From the NCBI GenBank assembly GCA_003990745.1, contig RBNI01001680.1, positions 1 to 21,342 of the forward strand: 21,342 nucleotides of DNA, in the 5' to 3' direction. A program made the translations under genes and the position numbers. The notes under the pieces are model-generated. The model was not told the origin of the DNA and made no database searches. It worked only from the letters and a program-made list of their open reading frames with translations. Below are positions 1-8,161 of this stretch, one piece after another. How positions within the stretch are numbered: position 1 is the first letter of the stretch; each line of letters starts with the position of its first letter. Source of the DNA: Jimgerdemannia flammicorona (Eukaryota; Mucoromycota; Endogonomycetes; Endogonales; Endogonaceae).

Positions 1-299
1 AAAAAAAAAAAAAAAAAGCATGAAAAATATACTATACCTTGAGAAAAGAGTATAGATAGCCTTTTTGAGTAGAGCTATAGGAAAAGAGGAGTAGAGAAAT
101 AATATATACAATTACCAGATATATCTAATTGTCAGAAGTACCCAATTGTCAGAAGTGCCCAATTGCTAGATAGATATACCATACTGGATATACTAAGTTA
201 GATATAGATATACTAAATTGCTAGATGTACCTTATTAGATGTGGATGTGCTCAGTTACCTCCTACTATATATCTGACCCCTCTAGGCAATAAGTCAAAT
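1..299. other. AT-rich stretch without a gene
   Basis: The stretch opens with a 17-base A run and is AT-rich with no reading frame. At about 123-172 a 17-bp motif (AATTGTCAGAAGTRCCC) occurs twice in tandem with a partial third copy. The core CAGAAGTACCC also occurs in the 20-bp repeat at 7421-7520 beside the other hAT copy, so this may be the decayed equivalent of that repeat. No other feature is seen. Confidence 0.5.
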
Positions 300-1576
300 T
301 TGAGATATATTTATTAAAAAATTAATTTGGTATTATTCTCTAAACTAAATCAACTTCTTCAAACATTCTTCTGTCCAATATTATATAGTTATAATAAGTT
401 GAAATCAGAATGCTGAGCTCTACTAGAATTTTAGACATATATTACTCAAATAGTCTTAGCTTTAAGAGAGCATCTCCTTGGTACAATAAGCTCTTTATTA
501 CCAAAAAAACATCTGTTCAACTAGTGTACTTATTGTGAAAATAGCCAGATAATATCTGGCCATATTGCTTAAATTAGAAAAGTCTATTTGACATCTCTAC
601 AAATTTAAAATATAGGGAATTTTAGAGTTAAAAACTTATAATATTTAATAAAAATAATTATAAAAATTCTTACTTTCTACTAATCTAATGTACCAATACC
701 CTCTAATAAGACTATTTGATCAGTAGACAAATATATTATAAGCTCATCTATTGAAGATTTCCTTTTTCTTTTTTTATCATAAAGATACTACATAATGAAA
801 TCATTCTTATAGTTATCCAAATCATAGTCAGAACTCAGTAGAGATGTATAGTTTTTCTAATATATATTGGTAATTAATTGCTCTGCTTCCTTAATAAATT
901 CTTTTTTCTAGCCTTGATCTTTATAATATTAGAAGATCTAAAACTGGTCAAATATTGAAATTGCAATCAAAATAATGAAATTTCTCATTTTAATTTATAA
1001 AAAATAACACTTTACTCACTGGTACTAATAGAAAATATAGAAGTACCTGTTTTTGAATAATATTTTTTAAGCTTCTTCAAAGCTACTTCAATAGCTTCCT
1101 TTTGTCTTGAGAGAGATATATCTTCATTCTTCAATAAGTCTAGTAGATCTTTAAGTTAATTAATTAAAAGATTGTACATCAGAATTGCAGAATATATTAT
1201 TGAAAACTTTTGCCAAATAACTTCTTTTGTATATTCATTAAAATACTAAAGGAAAATAAAGAGTAAAAGTATAAAAAAAGATGAGTAAAGTAAAACTAAA
1301 TCTGAAAAAATACTAATAAATATATTTTTACTTACTTCCAAAACTTTAATAACTTCTCTCAATTTTACCCACTCATTCTCTTCAATTACCATATCTTGCA
1401 TATCTTTATCAGTAGTAGCTATATAATCTAGGACCTAAATTATATATGTTTGAATAAGTTAATATTAATTAATAAGTTAAATTTTATTCTATAATATTAT
1501 TATTAATAATCTATATACTACAGCAAGTATTAATACTCATTCAATCATCACAAATGTTGAGTTCCAATATATACTA

Positions 1577-2866
1577 TAATGTGCCTGGCTCAATGGAGGC
1601 AAATTATAAGATTGGGGGTTGATGTAGTTTGGCTTAAGTCCACAGTTACTTTATCAAAAGCAATAAAATATTCTATGATTCCTGAGATCCTTGATATTTA
1701 GTGATATAATAGTCAAAAGCTAGATATCTGCAAGCGATTCTGGTGATTTCCTTATTGGGAGGGTTCTTTGGGTATAGCAGTAATTTGTGTGTGAATGGAT
1801 TTTCTTCTTGGGTCAACTGGAAATTAGTAGAAATTCGTGTGTAGTGTGACAATCTTGTGTGTGATGGTCTGGCAATTTAGTGGTTCTCCTTATGTGATTT
1901 CTGTATGATGATCTCTGTGTAGTATGGTGGGTTCCTTATGTGGGACATTCTGATAATTTGGCAGATAACTCAATTTGGCTCACTGAGAATAATGAACAAC
2001 TCAGATGGCATAAATCAGGCTCTTCTGGAAATAATAACTCAGGTGGCATGGGTTCTCTAAGAATGCGGACAACTTGAAAACAATGGCTTCAACTGAGAAT
2101 ATGGCAGATAACTTGAAAATGACAGATGATGTGGATTCTCCTAAATCAGCAGACTTCTGGAAAATAACTCAGATGGTGTAGATTCTTCTGAATTGGTGGC
2201 TTCAACTGAAAGTACTATGGCATGGATTCTTCTGAATCAGTGGGCTTCAACTGGAAAATAGCAGCAAAGTTCTTTCTTGAACTTGGGTGGTAAATCTTCA
2301 GACTTATCTAGCAAGCGAATCAAAATGGACTTGTTCTTTGTATTGGAAAGTGGACCAGAGTAGAAGAGAAGAGAACTAAGCTCACAACTTCTTGGCAGTA
2401 GCTCATTGGCAGGCATATCTCCTAAGTGTTGCAATTCTTCCTGGATCAAGTGGCTTTTGGCAGGTATTTCTCCTAAGTGTATCAGACAATTGACTTTTGC
2501 TTTAGTTTATATTCAACTTTTGGACTGAAGTTTATTCACTCTTGTCTATGGGGTAATTTATACAAGTTGGTTGCTATCTGGTTGCTATATGGCTAACTAT
2601 AGATCTGTTACTTATAGTAGGTATATAGAGTCTGTATGATGTATAGGTCCTGTACAGTGTATAGAGTCTGTATGGTGTACAGAGTCTATACAGGTAAACA
2701 GACCCTTTCTGGTATATCTGGCTAATTATAAGTATGGTGGCATAGGTAACTATGATATACTGAATATTATACTGGGAGTCACATCATTTGATTAAGTATG
2801 TTAATTGTTCACATCATCTGGCTAAGTTATAATTCAGGTGGTATATTCTGATCTATTACAATACTA
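1577..2866. mobile_element. Solo-LTR-like insertion inside hAT-1
   Basis: The hAT-1/hAT-2 alignment breaks here. Sequence before 1577 and after 2866 is contiguous in hAT-2 around 9390-9400. ATACTA occurs at both edges (1571-1576 and 2861-2866), consistent with a target-site duplication. The insert has TGTGCC near its left end (1580) and ATTACA at its right end (2860), the TG...CA form of an LTR; three bases (TAA) before the TG are unexplained. It carries no convincing gene. The portion around 2500-2640 matches the right edge of the window (about 21180-21320), next to a decayed Gypsy integrase, which supports an LTR identity. Degenerate repeats of a GATTCTTCTGAAT...GGCTTCAACTG motif lie at about 2030-2270. 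Confidence 0.5.
2621..2711. repeat. 18-bp tandem repeat in the solo LTR
   Basis: About five imperfect units of GTATAGAGTCTGTATGGT (units starting 2621, 2641, 2659, 2677 and 2694; 17-20 bp each). They lie in the part of the LTR-like insert that is also found, more decayed, at the right edge of the window. Confidence 0.6.
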
Positions 2867-2945
2867 ATATCTAAAATAAATTCTTTTAGATTGAGAGAAA
2901 TTACTTTATATTGTTCAGTAAGTTTTTTTCACCATAGTAGTAATG

Positions 2946-2996
2946 ATCAAATTGTACATTAAAAAAAAAAAAAAAAAAAAAAAATCAAATTGTAAC
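2946..2996. repeat. A24 tract between short direct repeats
   Basis: A run of 24 A (2961-2984) sits between ATCAAATTGTAC (2946-2957) and ATCAAATTGTAAC (2984-2996). hAT-2 has no such tract at the matching position near 9475-9500. This looks like a tiny insertion consisting almost only of a poly(A) tail with a target duplication, though replication slippage at an A run is also possible. Confidence 0.4.
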
Positions 2997-3280
2997 AATC
3001 AATTTGTATAACTTTGAAACAGTATTAGAACTCTTGTTAGTTTTACTCCAATTACTGAATAGTTGTATGAGATAATCTTGAGTAGTGAGATTCAGAATAT
3101 GAGCTTGACACTATATATAGTTATTGTTGATATTAAAGATTATATTTTCTTGTTGAAGTTTTGTTACCAAAATGTGAAGAAATATAATATTGTTGGAGAA
3201 ATTATCTGTTATAATAGCTAATATCTGTATTTCAAAATTTTAATATATAAAATTATACAGAAAGTAATTAATAATTAAAA

Positions 3281-3283
<3 letters not shown>

Positions 3284-3339
<56 letters not shown>

Positions 3340-3342
3340 TTT

Positions 3343-3380
<38 letters not shown>
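3284..3380. repeat. Near-pure poly(T) tract of 97 bp
   Basis: The stretch is all T apart from four A bases at about 3338-3347. It lies inside hAT-1 where hAT-2 (near 9760-9775) has only short T runs. It may be an expanded slippage tract or the tail of a retroposed sequence on the opposite strand. Confidence 0.8.
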
Positions 3381-3382
<2 letters not shown>

Positions 3383-4159
3383 TCTCTTTTTATATTAGTT
3401 TAAAATAAAAAACTTCTATATCTTAGTTATAATTCTAAGCTTATGAATATAGTTTATAAATACTTCTATAATATTTTCTTCAGAGTAAGAACTCTTAAGC
3501 TTTATGAAGTCAAGAGTAAGAGTTTGAAGCTATCAATTGGAATCAATCTAATGTCCAGTAATACTGAGAAATGAAATAATATTAGAAGATATCTAGATAT
3601 CAATCATAAATAAAATTTTATCTATAATACTCTATAGTAAAATTTAAAATATAGTTAATAACTATAATTAATTCAATAATATTCTTAATATTACTAATAT
3701 TTTACCTGAAGCTTTTGATAGAGATTATTATATTCTTTTTTATAAATCTCTATAATATCATTATGAATAGTATTAGTACCTGGGGTGTATAAATCAGACT
3801 TGAGAAAATCAAAGAGACTTTATAAAGAAGTGCTCTCAATTACCATAAATGGTTGATCATTATATATAATCTAATAAACAAGTTAATTTTGAAACTCCAG
3901 AGTAGAATATGGCTAAATTGGGGGGGTTTTTTTTTAAATATAAAAGATATATTTTTAAATTTATACTAAAATAAAAAGAAGATCACCTACTTACTATAGC
4001 TGAAATATCAATTTTACTTAATATCATATTTAACTCCATTTTATCTGAATATTGAGTCTTTATATACTTTATTATATTTATTATAGAACCACTATATATT
4101 TCATATTTTTGCTTATATTTTAAATTTTTTATATTTATATTAAATAAACTATAAATAAT

Positions 4160-4217
4160 AGTGCTCTGAATAGATAGAGTTGATCCAGATGAGATTTAAT
4201 TCAGATTTGTCATATGA
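4160..4217 (+). repeat. Left terminal inverted repeat of hAT-2
   Basis: The outer 13 bp, AGTGCTCTGAATA, match the right end in inverted orientation exactly. A second shared block (ATTTGTCATATGAT) lies 44 bp further in. The bases between are only partly alike. Confidence 0.65.
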
Positions 4218-4280
4218 TGGATTTGAATTAACTTGATTGGTCTTATGATCTGATTCAGATTGATTTGGATTGATTCATCT

Positions 4281-4834
4281 TTTTTTTTTTTTTTTTACTA
4301 GACTCATAGTCTTGCAGATTTTTATTGGAAAGGAACCTAGACTATATAGGCCAAAACCCTCCCCCACCACCCACCGAATAATATCCCCCTATAAATCTAG
4401 GCTACTAAATTGTCCAGCAGTCCCACTGCTCTAGCTATGTCTGTCAAATACCAGCTATGTCAACCCCCATGATATAGATTAGACTTGTCTGCTCACCAGG
4501 GCTGGATCATCATTTACATGTGAGAGCACACCTATGCATTGGATCTAGCAGCACTGAGACTGAATAAAGAATAGCCCCCTAAACCCCAAAAGAAAGCCTG
4601 AGGCAAAGAAAAAACCCCCAACCAACTAACAGAGAGCAAAGTAGATTCAAAGTGGGTGAGTAAAGGACTTACATACAGTACCTTCCTCAAAGGACTTACA
4701 CATGGGCTAGGGCCTGAAGAGACCCCACTCCCACTCCCCAAGCCTGTGGGCCTCAATCATATTGTCGTGTCAGCTCCCAGTTCCAGTCAGGTACTGCCAA
4801 ATGAGGAAGGCCCCACTCCTCAAGCCTGCGGGCC
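4281..4834 (-). mobile_element. Retroposed poly(A)-tailed sequence with 16-bp TSD
   Basis: The perfect 16-bp direct repeat TTGGATTGATTCATCT flanks this insert (4265-4280 and 4835-4850). The insert ends in a poly(T) run at its left edge, that is, a poly(A) tail on the minus strand. On the minus strand AATAAA lies about 30 bases before the tail. This is the signature of target-primed reverse transcription of a polyadenylated RNA, as for LINE-mobilised SINEs or processed retrocopies. At the 5' end of the minus strand a GGCCYGCAGGCTTG...GGAGTGGGG segment occurs twice (4809-4834 and 4721-4754). No protein was recognised and no RNA polymerase III box was convincing. It is less AT-rich than its surroundings, so it is relatively recent. 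Identity (SINE, truncated LINE or retrocopy) is open. Confidence 0.7.
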
Positions 4835-4835
4835 T

Positions 4836-4905
4836 TGGATTGATTCATCTGGATTGATCTATCTGAATTGATCCATCCAAATTGATCTATCCAGATTGAA
4901 ATCTT
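4836..4905. repeat. 14-bp subterminal repeats, left end of hAT-2
   Basis: Five tandem units of about 14 bp of the form GGATTGATCTATCT, separated from the left terminus only by the retroposed insert; one further copy lies at 4265-4280. hAT transposases typically bind short subterminal motifs, and the right end holds similar motifs in inverted orientation. Confidence 0.6.
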
Positions 4906-5576
4906 TGGTGATATCATTCTTTCTTTTTTTTATTTTACTCTTGTTTTTTTTTTCTACCACACTTTGATAATGTCACTCTTTCCTTTTGTTCTCTCTCTTC
5001 TTTTGTTCTTTTCTTTATTCTTTTCTACTACATTATGAGCAAACAAAACAGCAGTCCTTAATTTATACATTGGTCCAGTCTACTCATTTTTTACTCTATA
5101 ATGATTGTCAAAAGAGAGAGTATTTGAGGTGAAAATGCACTCTCTGCTAACAATGTTAGATTCTTTCTCATATAGATAGTATACAAGCTGCTCATTGAGA
5201 GCTAAAGGGGTGATAGCAGTGGCGATGGCAGTGGTGATAGTAGTGGCAATGGTGGTAGTGATAGTAGAGATGAGGGAGAATTCTGACAATAACTCATGAT
5301 AGCTCTTTAGATCTCAGAATTCATAGACCTTATAGTTATATATGTGGCAGCCTTTTTGGAGTAGCTGATAGTAGATGTAGGTTGCTCACTCAGCTGCCAC
5401 TTGTTTACTTATATTTATTTAAATTTCCCCAATATGACCCAATTCATCTCATGCTTTTCTTAGGGTCCACAGCTCTATGGTAAGATCTGCTGACTTTATT
5501 TACAATATCTGGTCAAGATGAAGAAAGGCTGGCAGACATTGCAGGGCATACCTTTGGTGGCTGAGCTATTGAGTCA
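4906..5576. other. Non-coding part of hAT-2
   Basis: No gene was recognised. About 4910-5035 is pyrimidine-rich. About 5210-5275 is a degenerate GRTGGYAGT-type short repeat. The 8-bp inverted repeat GTGGCAGC (5344-5351) / GCTGCCAC (5393-5400) could form a hairpin with a 41-base loop. Confidence 0.45.
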
Positions 5577-6017
5577 ATGCATCATATAACAGAGGTCTCA
5601 AAAGAAACAGAAGTAAGCCTTTATAAGCAATCTTGTGCAACTCATACAACTCATGCAACCTGTTGGTATATAACTCATCAGTATGCAGCTCACTTACTTA
5701 CTCACTCATACTCTTTTTCTGAAATACCCATTACTGTGTTTTATTTAACTTTATTTTTTACATGGTCTTTCTCTAAAAAACACCCACACTCACATACAAC
5801 CCATTTGCTTGCAACCCACCTGTATGCAACCCATCTGTATGCAACCCATTCATATACAACCCATCTGTATGCAATCTGTCTATATACAATCTGTCTATAT
5901 GCAATCTGTCTACATACAACCCATCTACATACTTATCTCAGTCCCTCAGATCAGGGCTCAGTTCCATTAAAAAGGAGAGTTAAAAGTTACCTGAGTTCAA
6001 CCATATCTGGCATCTGA
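5577..6017 (+). CDS. Low-complexity reading frame with pentapeptide repeats
   Basis: An open frame of 146 codons whose middle is made by the 15-bp minisatellite at 5796-5930. Because 15 is a multiple of three, the repeat gives a pentapeptide of the type THLYA. The first third (about residues 15-50) is also rich in TH/TTHAT motifs. Residues 40-65 are hydrophobic and could form one membrane segment (FYLTLFFTWSF). No family was recognised. The frame may be open only because the repeat lacks stops, so a real protein is doubtful. It lies in the extra DNA of hAT-2, upstream of another short frame. Confidence 0.2.
   Translation: MHHITEVSKETEVSLYKQSCATHTTHATCWYITHQYAAHLLTHSYSFSEIPITVFYLTLFFTWSFSKKHPHSHTTHLLATHLYATHLYATHSYTTHLYAICLYTICLYAICLHTTHLHTYLSPSDQGSVPLKRRVKSYLSSTISGI
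5796..5930. repeat. 15-bp minisatellite, nine units
   Basis: Nine contiguous 15-bp units (5796 to 5930) of the type GCAACCCATCTGTAT, differing by a few transitions. Unit length never varies, which preserves any reading frame through it. Confidence 0.9.
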
Positions 6018-6042
6018 TCAAATAGAGAAATTTGAGGGTAAG

Positions 6043-6309
6043 ATGTTCAGCATGAACAGTACCAGCATTGTCATCAAGGCTTGGGGGTCTATATTTGAAT
6101 CAGAGTCAATTGTTCTTGACCAAGAGGACCATTGGTCAGCAGGAGTAACTAATAATGAAGAGAACTATATCATTATTAACAAACATGGAAAGGTGGTTAC
6201 AATGGTGATAAGAAACCTCTACAGTGATGAGCTTCACTGCTATATCAACAAGATTTGCAAGGATTGTGTCAAATACCAAGTAGTAGAAAAGAGGGGGCAA
6301 AAAAAGTAA
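6043..6309 (+). CDS. Unrecognised 88-codon reading frame in hAT-2
   Basis: This frame opens with ATG and runs 88 codons to TAA. It has normal-looking amino-acid composition, unlike the low-complexity frame before it. Residues 30-60 suggest a compact beta-rich segment (ENYIIINKHGKVVTMVIRN), followed by CYINKICKDC with three cysteines (C66, C72, C75) and a basic tail (VEKRGQKK). I do not recognise a family. It may be one exon or fragment of a larger decayed gene: protein-like sequence resumes at 6449 in another frame. It could be an accessory or captured gene of the hAT-2 element, but nothing in the sequence proves expression. Confidence 0.3.
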   Translation: MFSMNSTSIVIKAWGSIFESESIVLDQEDHWSAGVTNNEENYIIINKHGKVVTMVIRNLYSDELHCYINKICKDCVKYQVVEKRGQKK

Positions 6310-6448
6310 AGAGGGGGGGTTTGGATGGAAATTAGATATACTGCAATACTGGTGAAGGGTGGGTTTCAGAGTTCTGAAATCTCCCACACTCATCTCTCTT
6401 TTTTTTACTCCTCTCCAGATAAATCACACTCTTTACTAATATACTCTT

Positions 6449-7126
6449 TTTGATACAATTCTAGAGATACACAAGATTCTGTATCCCTACTGGAACTTTA
6501 GAAGTACCATTGAAGAGCAAACTGTACATGAGCACAATACAGTCTATGTAGTAATAGTGACTATGATCTGGGGTTCTTTGAGCAGATAGGTAGAGCATAC
6601 AGCAGACCAGCTTGGTGATGATCTTAGTATAGCTATATATATATTCTTACATACCATATGAGGTGAGGAGCTCCACTTTTTTTGAGTGCTACAGCCCAGG
6701 GAGTTTCTGTGGTCCAGGGAGTTTCTGCTCCCCTACATGCAAAAAGGACTAACCAGTTGCCATCTGTTTTGGTAGATTTCCAAGCCAGGGCTTCTGGGGC
6801 TGAACCAAGAGCAGGCATCCACTAGCACAGCCTGGCAGTATGAGGTTCTGGGTCAAGGGTTCATCCAACTGTACACTTATATCATATCAGAATATATCAG
6901 ACACAACATTTCTCTGCCCACACATACAGACAACAATATCACCCTAGTAATGTTTTATATTCCAGAAAGGAAGGGCCCAACCTGGAAGAATAGTGGCAGA
7001 GTTTGGTATAATCTTACCTATGGTTTCAGAGTCCCATTTACAGCCAACATGGTCATCCTATTCTAACCACATAACCACCATGGCACTATTGTCTTTGAGG
7101 AGAGCTCAGACACAATAGTTGTTATA
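6449..7126 (+). pseudogene. Decayed unrecognised coding sequence in hAT-2
   Basis: One frame (codons starting 6449, 6452 and so on) reads as protein-like over most of this stretch with only about four stops before 6780. From about 6776 to 7072 it is uninterrupted for nearly 100 codons, although no ATG opens it. Pieces include EIHKILYPYWNFRSTIEEQ near 6460, LYTYIISEYIRHNISLPTH near 6870 and GRVWYNLTYGFRVPFT near 7000. Then comes a stop (7073-7075) and more sense codons (EESSDTIVVILTTDNRLIK) to 7126. I recognise no domain. Together with 6043-6309 it could be one broken accessory gene of hAT-2. It ends where the minisatellite block begins. Confidence 0.35.
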
Positions 7127-7174
7127 CTTACAACAGATAATAGACTCATCAAGGCCTAGGACCAGTGGGTGGAG

Positions 7175-7260
7175 CAGTTTTTGTGAGAGTTAGGCAATTT
7201 TTTACAAGGGTTAGACAATCTTTTGTGAGGGTTAGACAGTCTTTTGTAGGGGGGTTGGGC
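7175..7260. repeat. About 22-bp tandem repeat, four units
   Basis: Four imperfect units of 21-22 bp of the type CTTTTGTGAGGGTTAGACAGT. They are the first of three neighbouring minisatellites in the extra DNA of hAT-2. The minus strand is open across them, which seems incidental. Confidence 0.75.
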
Positions 7261-7420
7261 CAGGCATCTCTTCTGTAGTACTAGTTTAGCCATTATGCAG
7301 AGCCCTACCAGCCCCTTGGCCCTGCTCTGTAGTACTGCTGGTGCGGTACTGTAGCACAAGGCCAGGGTGCCCATGGGATCCAAACTGGTGATGGGGCCTA
7401 AATCTATGATGGACTTCAAC
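7261..7420. other. Spacer between minisatellites
   Basis: GC-richer than its surroundings and without a recognised gene. The minus strand is open here (7156-7419), but the frame runs into the 22-bp repeat and shows no family. Confidence 0.4.
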
Positions 7421-7520
7421 TACCAGAAGTACTCTCTGTCTACCAGAAATGCCCTCTGACTACCAGAAGTACTCTCTGACTGCCAGAAGTACCCTCTGAC
7501 TGCCAGAAGTACCCTCTGAT
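7421..7520. repeat. 20-bp tandem repeat, exactly five units
   Basis: Five 20-bp units of TACCAGAAGTACTCTCTGAC type at 7421, 7441, 7461, 7481 and 7501, differing by single transitions, with no length change. The motif CAGAAGTACCC recurs near position 130 beside the older hAT copy. Confidence 0.9.
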
Positions 7521-7534
7521 CCAGACTCAGACTC

Positions 7535-8050
7535 CTTGATAGCTTGGAGCTACCCCTATGCTGCTGGCAGAGGGCCACAAATTTTGTGCACTCCCTCTAC
7601 CTACTCCATCTATTCTAGATACTTGCAGCTTGGGGCTGCCCCTTACTACTGGCAGAGGGTCATAAATTTTGCATACTTCTATTGCTGACCCTACACCCAC
7701 TGACCCCACCAACCAATCCCACCCACTGATCCAAGCACTGACAGCTTGGGGCTGCCTCTCACTGCTGGCAGAGGGCTACAAATTTTATGTGCTCTCTCTG
7801 CCTACCCCCCCTCTGCCAACCCCTCTGATCCAGACACTTGCAGCTTGGGGCTACCCCTTGCTGCTGGCAGAGGGCTGCAAATTTTGCATGCTCCCTCTGC
7901 TGACCCTGTGCCCACCTACTAATCTGTCTACTGACCTGAGTACTGACAGCTTGGGGCTGCTCCTTACTACTGGTAGAGGGCCACAAATTTTGTATGCTCT
8001 CTCTGCTGCTACCACCAATCTTGTCAACCACTGCCCCACTTGGGCTGCAA
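7535..8050. repeat. 84-116-bp tandem repeat, five units
   Basis: Five copies of a block starting CAGCTTGGGGCTGC, then TACTGGCAGAGGG, then CACAAATTTTG, begin near 7541, 7625, 7742, 7841 and 7948. Spacings of about 84, 117, 99 and 107 bp suggest two alternating unit lengths. The internal open frames on both strands shift between units and are repeat artefacts. The block directly precedes the transposase 3' end. Confidence 0.85.
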
Positions 8051-8161
8051 ACTCCAGGCTGAGTCCTTAGGTTTTTTTTCCCTTTTTATTATTTTTGAAA
8101 GATATTAAATATTCCACAAGGCCAATCAACTTATCCACAAATTCCCAAGACCTGCTGAATT

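Larger units (their letters stand above)
300..4159 (-). mobile_element. hAT-1: old, AT-mutated hAT transposon copy
   Basis: This stretch aligns by eye, block after block and in the same order, with the better-preserved hAT copy at about 8060-10530. Examples are TATAGTTTTTCT near 850 and 8617, ACAAATGTTGAGTTCCAAT near 1550 and 9370, and ACTTACTTCCAAAACT near 1332 and 9143. Many C and G positions of the second copy read T and A here, so this copy is older or more heavily mutated. It is split by an LTR-like insertion at 1577-2866 and expanded by poly(A) and poly(T) tracts. It stops aligning where the second hAT element begins at 4160, so its 5' end may continue at 11199-11442. Its own terminal repeats were not found. 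Confidence 0.75.
413..4159 (-). pseudogene. hAT transposase pseudogene (hAT-1)
   Basis: hAT transposases cut and paste DNA with an RNase-H-like D,D,E core and pair through a C-terminal dimerization domain. On the minus strand the fragments appear in the expected order. An N-terminal piece at about 3980-4070 reads like the matching part of hAT-2 (QYSDK, SKIDIS). A segment near 3480-3530 reads LTLDFIKL. ITDNFSNN at about 3189-3212 matches the hAT TDNASNN block. The dimerization domain at about 420-600 contains MARYYLAI and FFGNKELIVPRRC. Stops and frameshifts are frequent, so it is dead. The gene is further split by the insertion at 1577-2866. The family call is confident; exact ends are not, and introns may be present. 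Confidence 0.75.

Noticed and set aside
5796..8050. CRISPR array
   Set aside because: The repeats are directly tandem with no unique spacers of constant length, and there are no cas genes.
7527..8070. Several overlapping reading frames on both strands
   Set aside because: They are produced by the GC-richer tandem repeat and change frame between units; no family resemblance.
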